A stretch of 64,000 nt of DNA from Ferruginibacter albus (GTDB lineage Bacteria > Bacteroidota > Bacteroidia > Chitinophagales > Chitinophagaceae): NCBI RefSeq assembly GCF_020042285.1, contig NZ_CP083388.1, positions 2,134,001 through 2,198,000 of the forward strand, written 5' to 3'. The translations under genes and the position numbers were made by a program. Within the stretch, counting starts at the first letter, position 1. Every line of letters begins with the position of its first letter. Below the pieces are notes generated by a model. The model was given only the letters and a program-made list of their open reading frames with translations. It was not told where the DNA came from and made no database searches. This document shows positions 41,324 through 49,735 of the stretch, piece by piece.

Positions 41324-42532
41324 TTAACTTGCAATCGGTAGTTCAAAATAAAAAGTAGATCCTTGTCCTTCTTCACTTAACACGCCTATATTTCCTTCGT
41401 GGCGTCGTATTAACTCAGAGGATATGTATAATCCAAGTCCAAGTCCTGCATACGTGTTTTCTTTTTCATAATTAACCCGAAAAAACCGTTCAAAAATTTT
41501 GCTTTGCTGGTCTTTTGGTATCCCTATACCAAAATCTTTTACTGATAATTTAATCTTTCCATTCTGCAAAGAGGTGCTAACCAGAATATCTGAATTAACG
41601 GGGGAATACTTACCGGCATTATCGATAAAATTTGTAATTACCTGCCCTATTTTATTTCTATCTCCGTAAATGGTTTTTGTATTACTCAATATCTCTTTAA
41701 TAGAATGTTTATCCAAAACACGTCCCGTTTCTTCAATAATTTCTTTAACTAAAATATTAAAATCAAAATGCTCTTTATGTAATTGCAACTGTCCTGTCTC
41801 TATTTTTTTCACATCCAGCAAATCACCTATAAGCGTAGTAAGCTTATTAACCTGTGTATCCACTTTGCTTAGTACTTCTGCAGCTGCATTGTTTCCTTCC
41901 TTCTGAAAATTGAAACGCAATATTTGTATATACCCTTTAATACTGGTAACGGGTGTTTTTAACTCATGGCTCGCAATGCTTATAAACTCGTCTTTCTTTT
42001 CCATTGCCTTTTTTTGTGTTTGTGTTTCTTTTTGCAAAGAAAGATCGGTAGCTATGATACTTAACACTACATTGTCATCAATTTCAATTCGGTTTAGCGA
42101 TAACAATACAGGCAATGGCTTGTCTTTTTTAGCAAGTATTATTTCTGCTTTACTTTCTCCTTTTAACCATGCCTCATTGATAATTTCGTTTACAACAGAA
42201 ATATAAGCATCAGGAATAATTTCTGCTAATGCAATGCCTATTAAGTTTTCCAATGGAATTCCCAATATATGGGCGAAGCTGGAGTTACAATAAAATATAA
42301 TACCGTCTTTACCAACCGTCATCGCTCCTTCGCTCATTTTCTCGATAAATATCCGGTAGGTTTTGTCAGCGCTCTTTAGCGTATACAGTTCATGCCTATC
42401 CTCACTTTTTACAATAAAAGCATCTACTTCTCCTTTTCTTATAGATTCCAGTATGTCTCGTGCTTCATTTACTTCTTGGCGGAGATTCTCATTTTCTATT
42501 AATAGCTGGTCATATGTTTTGCCTCTATCCAT
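41324..42532 (-). CDS. PAS sensor histidine kinase (Kai operon)
   Basis: Cytosolic kinase of 402 aa with no membrane segment. Order: N-terminal coiled coil (about 5-40), a PAS domain (about 60-165, GAMTVGKDGIIFYCNSSFAHILG), HisKA with His189 in SIASHELKTPVTSIKGYI, and HATPase_c with the N box (NFIDNAGKYSP), G1 (DFGIGIP), F box (FERFFRV) and G2 (GLGLGLYIS). The pieces are intact, so it should be active. Unlike cyanobacterial SasA it has no KaiB-like N-terminal domain, so any coupling to KaiC must be different, perhaps through the coiled coil or PAS. It lies 7 bp after the second kaiB and 10 bp before the receiver gene. Confidence 0.92.
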   Translation of the reverse strand: MDRGKTYDQLLIENENLRQEVNEARDILESIRKGEVDAFIVKSEDRHELYTLKSADKTYRIFIEKMSEGAMTVGKDGIIFYCNSSFAHILGIPLENLIGIALAEIIPDAYISVVNEIINEAWLKGESKAEIILAKKDKPLPVLLSLNRIEIDDNVVLSIIATDLSLQKETQTQKKAMEKKDEFISIASHELKTPVTSIKGYIQILRFNFQKEGNNAAAEVLSKVDTQVNKLTTLIGDLLDVKKIETGQLQLHKEHFDFNILVKEIIEETGRVLDKHSIKEILSNTKTIYGDRNKIGQVITNFIDNAGKYSPVNSDILVSTSLQNGKIKLSVKDFGIGIPKDQQSKIFERFFRVNYEKENTYAGLGLGLYISSELIRRHEGNIGVLSEEGQGSTFYFELPIAS

Positions 42533-42539
42533 ATTTATT

Positions 42540-42848
42540 TCATATTGTTGAACTATTTAACTCAAGTCCATCCAATACTTTTTTTGTATCAGACATATTG
42601 CCAATTAATTTTTTTAGCGGTAATGGAGATAACTTAACTAATAAAGGCAATGCAATTAACTGTTCGGCTTTTGCTATAAGCGGTTGTTGATAAACATCTA
42701 TAATTTCAAGTTCGTATTTATCTTTTATGTATAGCTCACAAATAGACTTTAAATTACTGATCGCTTTTACGGAATTGGGAGAAGCGCCGGTTATGTATAA
42801 CCGAAATAGGTATGGTTTCGGGTTCGAGCTCGCACTAATCTTTCCCAT
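42540..42848 (-). CDS. KaiB-domain protein, second copy
   Basis: A 102-aa KaiB-like thioredoxin-fold protein. The ATG at 42848 is chosen rather than the TTG at 42884, which would overlap the first kaiB. It reads FRLYITGASPNSVKAISNLK, then a LPLLVKLSPLPLKKLIGNMS segment that matches the KaiB family, but with more changes than the first copy (GNMSDTKKVLDGLEL against [14 protein letters not shown]). It has a serine-rich N-terminal extension (MGKISASSNPKP). KaiB proteins bind the CI ring of KaiC after a fold switch; this divergent copy may bind KaiC differently or bind another partner (inference). Confidence 0.88.
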   Translation of the reverse strand: MGKISASSNPKPYLFRLYITGASPNSVKAISNLKSICELYIKDKYELEIIDVYQQPLIAKAEQLIALPLLVKLSPLPLKKLIGNMSDTKKVLDGLELNSSTI

Positions 42849-42864
42849 TTTCACGTTTTGTTTA

Positions 42865-43149
42865 TTAATCTTTAATAGGCACAATATTCAAGCCAACTAA
42901 AACTTTTTCTTCATTTGATAGATCACCGATTATTTTACGAATAGGTTCAGGTACTTTTCTTACTAATGTAGGAATCGCAAATATCTGATCTCCTTCTGCT
43001 AATTGTGGTTTTACCAACAGGTCTATTACTTCAATTTTATATTGTCCTTTTAGATGCATCTCACAATACTTTTTTAAGTTTTTTAATGCCGTAACAGATT
43101 TAGGAGTTTCTCCTGCTATGTATAATCGTAATTGCCATGCCTTTTCCAT
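42865..43149 (-). CDS. kaiB: KaiB-domain protein, first copy
   Basis: A 94-aa protein close to cyanobacterial KaiB in length and sequence: [20 protein letters not shown] at the start, [25 protein letters not shown] in the middle and [18 protein letters not shown] near the end. The cis-proline region ([11 protein letters not shown]) and the glycine of the VGLN end motif are kept, although an Asn replaces the usual Asp of GLD. It starts 7 bp after the kaiC stop, so it is cotranscribed with it. Expected role: binds KaiC CI ring and resets its phosphorylation; no KaiA gene is present in the window. Confidence 0.93.
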   Translation of the reverse strand: MEKAWQLRLYIAGETPKSVTALKNLKKYCEMHLKGQYKIEVIDLLVKPQLAEGDQIFAIPTLVRKVPEPIRKIIGDLSNEEKVLVGLNIVPIKD

Positions 43150-43155
43150 ACTATC

Positions 43156-44877
43156 TTATTTTTTTTGATGGGTTTTAATATTCCTTCCTCTTAATTTTTC
43201 AATTTGCATCTTATTCTTTTCTATTACATCGCTTTTTAATTTTTGCTCGATGTGTTCATTTTGTAATTCGTCTTTTATGGATTCAAACTCAGAAGTTAGT
43301 CCTGCGATCTTTGCTTGTAATTCTTTTGCCCTTCTTTCAATTTCTTTATTTTTTCTACCTAAAGCATGTTTATTTAAAATCTCTTCTGTTTGTTTTTGCA
43401 GTTTATGAGCTTCTCTTGCAGAGCCCGTTAATACTCCATCAGCGCTTAAATAAACATCTTCCAAATGCAATCCATCACCGGTTATAATAAATTCACGAAC
43501 CTGGTTAGAATGTTTCATTCCGCGACTCTTCATTATATATAAGCCACGGTTACGTTCTCCATTTAATTCTATGTCACGTATCGATATCCATGTATCTACC
43601 AACGATGAAACACCTTCGTCTGTCTGTTCATTAACTATATTATTTAATGATAAAGCTGTAAACATTACAGTTATCTGCTCTGTTTGCAAAAAATCGATCA
43701 GGCGGGTTAATATGGATTTTACTTCCCCTACATTACCTACAGTAATAAGATTACTTATAGGATCAAGTATGATCGTTTTAGGCTTAAACTGTTTTATCAT
43801 TTTATAAATGACTACCAAATGCATTTCCAGCCCATGCAGCGTAGGACGTGAAGCATGAAACTTCAAGAATCCCTTATCAATATGTTGCTGAAGATCTACG
43901 CCGATCGAGCGCATGTTTCTTATGATCTGTTCGGGCGATTCTTCAAAAGCAAAATAAATACAACGTTCACTTTTTTTACAGATCTGATTGGCAAAACAAG
44001 ACGCAATACTGGTTTTACCTGTACCTGCTGTCCCTGAAACAAGGATACTGCTGCCTCTAAAAAATCCTTTCCCGTCTAACATTTCATCTAAAGAAGAAAT
44101 ACCTGAACTGATCCTTTGAGAGGAAACCTTTGCCTCAAGTTTTAACGAAGTAACCGGCAGTACCGATATACCATCTTCATCTATCAAAAAAGGATATTCA
44201 TTGGTACCATGAACCGAGCCTCTGTATTTAATTACTCTTAAACGGCGGGTAGATATTTGATTGTTTACACGATGATCCAATAAGATCACACAGTCAGATA
44301 CATACTCTTCCAATCCTTCCCTGGTAAGCATTCCGGATCCCTTTTCTCCGGTGATCACAGCAGTAACCTTTTTATCTTTTAACCATTGAAAAAGCCTCCG
44401 CAATTCTGCCCTGATGATCGCCTGGTTATTGAGTCCTGAAAAAAGATTTTCGATAGTATCTAATACGACTCTTTTGGCACCTATACTTTTTATGGCATGG
44501 TCAAGCCTGATAAAAAGTCCATCGAGATCATATTCCCCAGTCTCTTCGATTTCGCTCCGTTCAATATGAACATAATCGATTCTTATTTTATTTTGAGTAA
44601 CCAGTTTTTTTAAATCAAACCCTAATGACGTTACGTTTGCTGTTAGCTCTTCTGCCTTTTCTTCAAAAGCAACGAATACTCCCGGCTGATTATATTGCGT
44701 GGCTCCTCGTATAAGAAACTCCATGGAAAATAATGTTTTTCCGCAACCGGCTTCACCACAAATTAAGGTTGTTCTACCTGCAGGTAAACCACCATTTGTA
44801 ATTTCATCGAAACCGTTTATACCTGTTAATACTTTAGGAAGAGAAAATAACTTTGAAGGGATAGTCTTTTTAATCAT
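43156..44877 (-). CDS. kaiC: KaiC circadian-clock-type ATPase/kinase
   Basis: Double RecA-like P-loop ATPase, 573 aa. CI Walker A is GEAGCGKT (41-48) with catalytic Glu pair 72-73 (VAFEEK); CII Walker A is GTAGTGKT (282-289) with Glu pair 312-313 (FAFEES). The CII autophosphorylation site aligns as EQTDEGVSSLVDT: Ser424-Ser425 at the positions of Ser431-Thr432 of Synechococcus KaiC, with Thr419 at the Thr426 position, so kinase activity is likely retained. After LTGSAREA (484-490) an added basic coiled coil of about 80 residues replaces the KaiA-binding tail, as in KaiC3-like bacterial proteins. First gene of the operon with two kaiB genes, a histidine kinase and a receiver. A true clock cannot be inferred; a stress or energy timer is equally possible. 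Confidence 0.95.
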   Translation of the reverse strand: MIKKTIPSKLFSLPKVLTGINGFDEITNGGLPAGRTTLICGEAGCGKTLFSMEFLIRGATQYNQPGVFVAFEEKAEELTANVTSLGFDLKKLVTQNKIRIDYVHIERSEIEETGEYDLDGLFIRLDHAIKSIGAKRVVLDTIENLFSGLNNQAIIRAELRRLFQWLKDKKVTAVITGEKGSGMLTREGLEEYVSDCVILLDHRVNNQISTRRLRVIKYRGSVHGTNEYPFLIDEDGISVLPVTSLKLEAKVSSQRISSGISSLDEMLDGKGFFRGSSILVSGTAGTGKTSIASCFANQICKKSERCIYFAFEESPEQIIRNMRSIGVDLQQHIDKGFLKFHASRPTLHGLEMHLVVIYKMIKQFKPKTIILDPISNLITVGNVGEVKSILTRLIDFLQTEQITVMFTALSLNNIVNEQTDEGVSSLVDTWISIRDIELNGERNRGLYIMKSRGMKHSNQVREFIITGDGLHLEDVYLSADGVLTGSAREAHKLQKQTEEILNKHALGRKNKEIERRAKELQAKIAGLTSEFESIKDELQNEHIEQKLKSDVIEKNKMQIEKLRGRNIKTHQKK

Positions 44878-45274
44878 TTAATGAAAACTTTATTAATTAA
44901 TCTAAGATAATTTGAAAAAAAGGTATAACTACTAAAAATTTATGCTAATTAAAAAATTGTAGATTTTCTTCCCCAACATGGCTTATTTTATGAACAGCAA
45001 ATAATATGCAAAACTTTATAATACAGGTTTGCCATTATTTGTAAGAACTATTGCTATCATTCTTTGATTACATTATAATAAGATGATGCAACGTGAAAAA
45101 TCTACAAATAAGAACAAGAGTATGATAAACTGCTATTCTTTCTACCTGCTTTACCCCTTGTCGTGGTGGAGTGATGCAAATAAAGGCGTTAGCACAGGCT
45201 AAATATTCGCTACATATAAAATCTGCCTGAAGGGAAGAATCTATTTTTATCTTTAAGCCAATAAAAAATACACA
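44878..45274. other. Gap upstream of kaiC
   Basis: About 400 bp between divergent kaiC and the 45275 gene, AT-rich, with no gene or strong structure seen. TACCTTTT-like (minus strand) and TATCTTTA (plus strand, 45248-45255) sequences are the best -7 candidates. Confidence 0.5.
45248..45255 (+). promoter_or_regulatory. Candidate -7 box of the 45275 gene
   Basis: TATCTTTA matches seven of eight positions of TAnnTTTG and lies 20 bp before the ATG. No clear TTTG was found at the -33 distance. Confidence 0.3.
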
Positions 45275-45868
45275 ATGGAGACAACAAATATTATTAGCAG
45301 TAGCATACTACTACCTCAAACTTTAATTACGGTATTCTTTACATGGCGTATAAATAAAACGCTGGGATTGAAAGCATCACATAGAAATGATGAAAGAAAT
45401 GCTGTAATTGAATTTTATTCTAAATACCAACAATGGTTTTTTACTATTATTCAAACAAATATTGGTATGGGAGGAATTGATTATTTAAAAGAAATTATAA
45501 AAAATAGAATTACAATGGATAGCTTTTATGCAGAATCGGGAATTAGCCAGGCAAAAGTAAAACTGCTTGTAAAGGATAAGTCAATTGTTGAATTAACAGA
45601 AAAAATAAATCTGGAACTTTATAATTTTCATATAAGATGGGAAGGTGATTATTCAAGTTTAAGATTCAATCTTGAAGACTACCATAAAATGTTTATAGAA
45701 AAGTATAAGAAAGAACAAAATGAATCTGAACTTGAGATTAAAGAAAATACCGAAGAACGAAAAGAAATAATTAACAGAATGATAAATAAAAGAGAAGAAT
45801 TCAAAAAAAGAATACTAGCCTTAGATAACGAATTTACCAATAAGGTAAAAATATATCTTACTCACTAA
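45275..45868 (+). CDS. Hypothetical protein with N-terminal membrane anchor and coiled coil
   Basis: A 197-aa protein starting METTNIISSSILLPQTLITVFFTW, a single hydrophobic segment (about 8-25), then a basic stretch (RINKTLGLKASHRNDERN) and a long helical, highly charged remainder. The last third (EQNESELEIKENTEERKEIINR) is a probable coiled coil. No known domain is recognised. It stands alone, divergent from kaiC, and is closed by a good terminator. Confidence 0.6.
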   Translation: METTNIISSSILLPQTLITVFFTWRINKTLGLKASHRNDERNAVIEFYSKYQQWFFTIIQTNIGMGGIDYLKEIIKNRITMDSFYAESGISQAKVKLLVKDKSIVELTEKINLELYNFHIRWEGDYSSLRFNLEDYHKMFIEKYKKEQNESELEIKENTEERKEIINRMINKREEFKKRILALDNEFTNKVKIYLTH

Positions 45869-45874
45869 AAAAAT

Positions 45875-45903
45875 AAAAACCCGCTACCAGAGCGGGCTTT
45901 TTG
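45875..45903 (+). terminator. Terminator after the 45275 gene
   Basis: CCCGCT (45880-45885) / AGCGGG (45891-45896) around ACCAG, with A4 before and CTTTTTG after. The tRNA-Asp gene on the opposite strand ends next to it, so it may also serve that transcript through the A-tract. Confidence 0.85.
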
Positions 45904-45912
45904 TCATTTTTG

Positions 45913-45986
45913 CGGACCGGACGGGACTCGAACCCGCGACCTCTGCCGTGACAGGGCAGCATTCTAACCAACTGAACTACCGATCC
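45913..45986 (-). tRNA. tRNA-Asp (anticodon GTC)
   Basis: A 74-nt minus-strand cloverleaf: acceptor GGATCGG paired to CCGGTCC with discriminator G, D-loop GTTCAGTTGGTTAGAA, anticodon loop CCTGTCACG with GTC, and T-arm CGGGTTCGAGTCCCG. The 3' CCA is not encoded. The G discriminator and GTC fit aspartate. Confidence 0.97.
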
Positions 45987-46115
45987 TTACCTTAAACAAA
46001 TATTTTTTGTTTTCGGGAGTGCAAAGATATAGGTTTTTTGTTCTCAGAAAAAAATTCTGTGAATAAAAAAATCAGCATTGTTATTTTAGGTTTATCATTC
46101 TTATTTTCACTACTT

Positions 46116-46123
46116 TATCTTTG
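46116..46123 (+). promoter_or_regulatory. Bacteroidota-type -7 box of accA
   Basis: TATCTTTG matches TAnnTTTG exactly, 20 bp before the accA ATG; a TTTA about 20 bp upstream (near 46091) could be the -33 element. Confidence 0.6.
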
Positions 46124-46143
46124 CACAAAGAAAATTATTTACA

Positions 46144-47127
46144 ATGCCTAAATCAGAAAGCCGGCAATACCTGGATTTTGAAAAACCCATCAGGGAATTA
46201 TACGAACATATAGAGCAATTAAAGGAAGGTGCCGTAAAGACCAAAACCGATATGTCGGATTCTATTGCCGCACTCGAAAATAAAGTAATTGAAACCAAGC
46301 GAACACTTACTCAAAACTTAACGCCTTGGCAAAGGGTTCAATTAAGTCGCCACCCGGAACGCCCTTATACCTTAAAGTATATTGAGAAAATGACGGATAA
46401 ATTCATTGAATTACATGGCGATAGAAATGTAAAAGATGATAAGGCAATGGTGGGCGGTTTTGCTGAACTTGATGGTGAAACCGTAATGATCATTGGCCAG
46501 CAAAAGGGAATCAATACCAAACTACGTCAATTAAGAAATTTCGGTATGGCAAACCCCGAGGGCTACCGGAAAGCATTGCGCTTAATGAAGCTCGCCGAAA
46601 AGTTCAATAAGCCTGTCATTACATTGATTGATACCCCCGGCGCATATCCCGGTTTGGAGGCAGAAGAACGTGGACAGGGAGAAGCCATTGCACGTAATAT
46701 CTATGAGATGATCCGCCTGAAGGTGCCGGTTATCTGCGTTGTTATTGGTGAGGGTGCAAGCGGCGGTGCCTTAGGCATTGGTGTTGGCGACAGGGTATAT
46801 ATGATGGAGAACACGTGGTACACTGTTATTTCGCCTGAAAGCTGCAGCAGCATTTTATGGCGCAGCTGGGATAAAAAAGAGAAAGCAGCGGAGCAACTTC
46901 GTTTAACCGCTAACGATATGTTGCAATTTGGTTTGGTAGATGGTGTAATTCCTGAACCATTAGGCGGCGCTCATTGGGATTATACTGAAGCTGCTTCTAT
47001 TTTAAAGAATTTCCTTATGCCGATTATAAAGGAATTAAAAACAATAGACCCGGAACAAAGATGTAACCAACGCATAGAAAAGTTTGGCAAGATGGGCTTT
47101 TGGCAAGAGACAGCTCTTACACAATAA
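46144..47127 (+). CDS. accA: Acetyl-CoA carboxylase carboxyltransferase subunit alpha
   Basis: The alpha subunit of the carboxyltransferase that moves CO2 from carboxybiotin to acetyl-CoA, giving malonyl-CoA for fatty acid synthesis; works as a2b2 with AccD. At 327 aa it has family length. Landmarks are the N-terminal coiled coil ([20 protein letters not shown]), [54 protein letters not shown] and [21 protein letters not shown], the last two forming the oxyanion and CoA sites. Its promoter is clear. It is monocistronic; accD is not in the window. Confidence 0.97.
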   Translation: MPKSESRQYLDFEKPIRELYEHIEQLKEGAVKTKTDMSDSIAALENKVIETKRTLTQNLTPWQRVQLSRHPERPYTLKYIEKMTDKFIELHGDRNVKDDKAMVGGFAELDGETVMIIGQQKGINTKLRQLRNFGMANPEGYRKALRLMKLAEKFNKPVITLIDTPGAYPGLEAEERGQGEAIARNIYEMIRLKVPVICVVIGEGASGGALGIGVGDRVYMMENTWYTVISPESCSSILWRSWDKKEKAAEQLRLTANDMLQFGLVDGVIPEPLGGAHWDYTEAASILKNFLMPIIKELKTIDPEQRCNQRIEKFGKMGFWQETALTQ

Positions 47128-47146
47128 AAGCCCATAACAAAACAGA

Positions 47147-47227
47147 TGAAGGCTTAATAGTAGCAATGGCGACGAACGTATTGTGACACAACGATGCTGA
47201 ATTAAGAACTACTCCTTGTATCAAAAT
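47147..47227 (+). repeat. Dispersed intergenic element, copy B
   Basis: Reads GAAGGCTTAATAGTAGCAAT, GACGAACG, then TGTGACACAACGATG (core at 47184-47196), TGAATTAAGAACTACT and TTGTATCAAAA. It aligns by eye with copy A (minus strand, 11121-11197) with most positions alike and only small gaps. It lies between accA and the Gfo/Idh gene. Confidence 0.6.
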
Positions 47228-47256
47228 AAAAATTATTTTTTAATCGCTACTAATTA

Positions 47257-48240
47257 ATGGAACGCATTATGCTAAAAATAGGTGTATTGGGTGTTGGGCA
47301 TTTAGGTAAGTTTCATTTGAACAACTGGAAAGAAATTGAAGGTGTGGAACTGGTTGGTTTTTTTGACCCTGATGATAATGTATCTGACCAGGTGGTTGAA
47401 AAATACAATTTAAAACGTTTTGCTACAGCAGCCGAACTAATTGAGGCGGCAGATGCCGTAGATATTGTAGCCCCTACGTCTCACCATTTTGAGTTATGCA
47501 AGGCTGCTATATTAAAAGGAAAGCATGTATTTGTTGAAAAGCCTTTGGCAAACACAATGGAAGAAGCCAGAGAGTTGGTAAAACTGGTAAAGGAAGCTAA
47601 TATAAAATTTCAGATCGGGCATGTAGAACGGTTCAATCCCGCTTTTTTAGCATTGAAAAAATATTCATTGCAACCTATGTTCATTGAAGTGCACCGCCTG
47701 GCACAATTTAATCCGAGAGGTACAGATGTAAGTGTAATACTGGACCTGATGATCCATGACATTGACATTATTTTAAGTTTGGTAAAAAGCAATGTAAAAT
47801 CCATCTCAGCAAATGGCGTAGCTGTAGTAAGTGATACACCGGATATTGCCAACGTTCGTATTGAGTTTGATAATGGATGTGTAGCAAACCTTACCAGCAG
47901 TCGCATTTCAATGAAAAAAATGCGCAAGATGCGTTTGTTTCAAAAAGATGCCTATATAGGCATTGATTTTTTAGAGAAAAAAACCGAGATCATAAAATTG
48001 AATGTGCCGGACGATACCAATGTTTTTACTTTTGATATAGAAACAACTACCGGAAAAAAAACGATTGCCATAGCGAACCCTGTGGTGAAAGATGGCAATG
48101 CCATTAAGATGGAACTGGAAGATTTCCGTAATGCTATTGTGCAAAATATCAACACTTCAGTTACCGTTTTAGATGGCTTCAGAGCAATGGATGTAGCGCA
48201 CCAGATATTAGAAAAAACCGGAACCAACAGCTTGCCTTAA
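47257..48240 (+). CDS. Gfo/Idh/MocA family oxidoreductase
   Basis: A 327-aa NAD(P)-dependent sugar or sugar-nucleotide dehydrogenase. The N-terminal Rossmann motif is GVLGVGHLGKFH (with the ATG at 47257 or, better fitting, at 47269: MLKIGVLG), the NAD-site Glu-Lys is VEKPLA, and the C-terminal alpha/beta domain contains LMIHDIDIILSLV, where the His would sit near the substrate. It is the first of two genes with the glycosylphosphotransferase starting 23 bp later, so a role in making a nucleotide sugar for surface polysaccharide is inferred. Substrate unknown. Confidence 0.85.
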   Translation: MERIMLKIGVLGVGHLGKFHLNNWKEIEGVELVGFFDPDDNVSDQVVEKYNLKRFATAAELIEAADAVDIVAPTSHHFELCKAAILKGKHVFVEKPLANTMEEARELVKLVKEANIKFQIGHVERFNPAFLALKKYSLQPMFIEVHRLAQFNPRGTDVSVILDLMIHDIDIILSLVKSNVKSISANGVAVVSDTPDIANVRIEFDNGCVANLTSSRISMKKMRKMRLFQKDAYIGIDFLEKKTEIIKLNVPDDTNVFTFDIETTTGKKTIAIANPVVKDGNAIKMELEDFRNAIVQNINTSVTVLDGFRAMDVAHQILEKTGTNSLP

Positions 48241-48263
48241 TTTTCATACCTACTTATAAAAAA

Positions 48264-49658
48264 TTGAATCAATCAAGGATAAATATTAAGTGGTATATCA
48301 TTGTTGATATTTTAACAGCAGTACTTACCTGGGTTTGTTTTTATTATTTACGTACACTTATTTACGGTTGCGCTTTCACCATACCCCCTGGCTTTTATTT
48401 AGGATTATTTTTATACACCGCTGGCTGGCTCTCATTGCATTTTTTAACAGGGGCTTATGAATCCATTTACCGAAAAACCATACTGGACGAGGTTTTTAAA
48501 ACAATACTTACATGCACCATCGGTTGCTTGCTATTGCTTTTCTTTTTTATTTTAAAAAACCCGCTTGTTAATAATGATGATTATTACCTGGAGTTTTTTA
48601 GCTTACTCGTTCCCGTTACTCTTTTAACAATTCTATTGCGTTTGCCTTTTTTAATAAAAGCCAAAAATCAATTATGGAATAAAAAAGTTTACTATAACAC
48701 CTTATTGATCGGGACTGAGAAAAGTGTATCGCAATTCTATCAATCGCTTATCAACTCAAAAACAAGAGGCTACCGGATCACCAGCTTTTTAAGCATCAAC
48801 GGCAATAAAGAAGCTATACTCCCCTCCAACATCAATCAATATAATAATCTTGACGATATTACTTCCATTATCGATCTTAATAAGATTGAAGAAGTGATCA
48901 TTACGGTTGATAAAACAGACAGAACCTTACTCACACGCATTTTACAAAGGCTTAGCGATAAAAATGTAAACATCAAAATAACTCCCGATACGGTTGACAT
49001 TATCAGCGGCGCTATTAAAACAAAAAACCTTTCAGGCATTCCGTTGATCGATGTTCATAGCGGACAATTACCTGTTTGGCAAAAAAATATCAAGCGTTTT
49101 ATCGATATCATTGCAGCTGTTTTAGGAATCATTTTTCTATCTCCTTTATTGATCTTTACTGCCATTCGTACAAGATTATCATCCAAAGGGGCCATCCTTT
49201 TTTTGCAGGAAAGAATTGGTTATAAGGGCAAGCCTTTTACCATCTTTAAATTCAGAAGCATGGTGCAGGATGCGGAAAAGGATGGACCTGCTTTAAGCAG
49301 CACTGATGATCCCCGTATTACCAACTGGGGCAAAGTGATGCGTAAGTGGCGATTGGATGAATTGCCGCAACTTTGGAATATTTTAAAAGGAGAAATGAGC
49401 CTTGTTGGACCAAGACCTGAACGGAAGTTTTATGTTGACCAGATCGTGCAACAACATCCTGAATACAAATATTTATTTAAAGTTAAACCCGGCTTATCAA
49501 GCTGGGGCATGGTCAAATTCGGGTATGCCTCATCGGTAGATGAAATGATACAACGCATGCAATATGATCTGTTGTACATAGAGAACGTTTCAATTATTCT
49601 TGACCTGGAAATAATGTTACTGACCTTACGCATCATTTTTGCGGGAAAAGGAAAGTAA
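48264..49658 (+). CDS. Polyprenyl glycosylphosphotransferase (surface polysaccharide initiation)
   Basis: A 464-aa inner-membrane protein that probably moves a sugar-1-phosphate from a nucleotide sugar to undecaprenyl phosphate, starting exopolysaccharide or O-antigen units. It has four N-terminal TM segments (to about residue 130), a central Rossmann-like domain (about 145-250), a further TM (about 275-300), and the catalytic bacterial sugar transferase core with KRFIDIIAAVLGIIFLSPL, FTIFKFRSM, DELPQLWNILKGEMSLVGPRPE (Pro-Arg-Pro-Glu at the end). The start is a TTG at 48264. Coupled with the Gfo/Idh gene; no further polysaccharide genes follow. Confidence 0.9.
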   Translation: MNQSRINIKWYIIVDILTAVLTWVCFYYLRTLIYGCAFTIPPGFYLGLFLYTAGWLSLHFLTGAYESIYRKTILDEVFKTILTCTIGCLLLLFFFILKNPLVNNDDYYLEFFSLLVPVTLLTILLRLPFLIKAKNQLWNKKVYYNTLLIGTEKSVSQFYQSLINSKTRGYRITSFLSINGNKEAILPSNINQYNNLDDITSIIDLNKIEEVIITVDKTDRTLLTRILQRLSDKNVNIKITPDTVDIISGAIKTKNLSGIPLIDVHSGQLPVWQKNIKRFIDIIAAVLGIIFLSPLLIFTAIRTRLSSKGAILFLQERIGYKGKPFTIFKFRSMVQDAEKDGPALSSTDDPRITNWGKVMRKWRLDELPQLWNILKGEMSLVGPRPERKFYVDQIVQQHPEYKYLFKVKPGLSSWGMVKFGYASSVDEMIQRMQYDLLYIENVSIILDLEIMLLTLRIIFAGKGK

Positions 49659-49735
49659 TCCGCATATTGACCTTGTATATCTTGATTTTGATTTAGGAGT
49701 TTGGAATTTGTTATTTTTGATTAAACATCATCGTC

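Noticed and set aside
40519-44877. A KaiA gene or a SasA-type KaiB-like kinase domain in the Kai operon
   Set aside because: No open frame resembles KaiA, and the kinase N-terminus is coiled coil plus PAS, not a thioredoxin-like KaiB fold.
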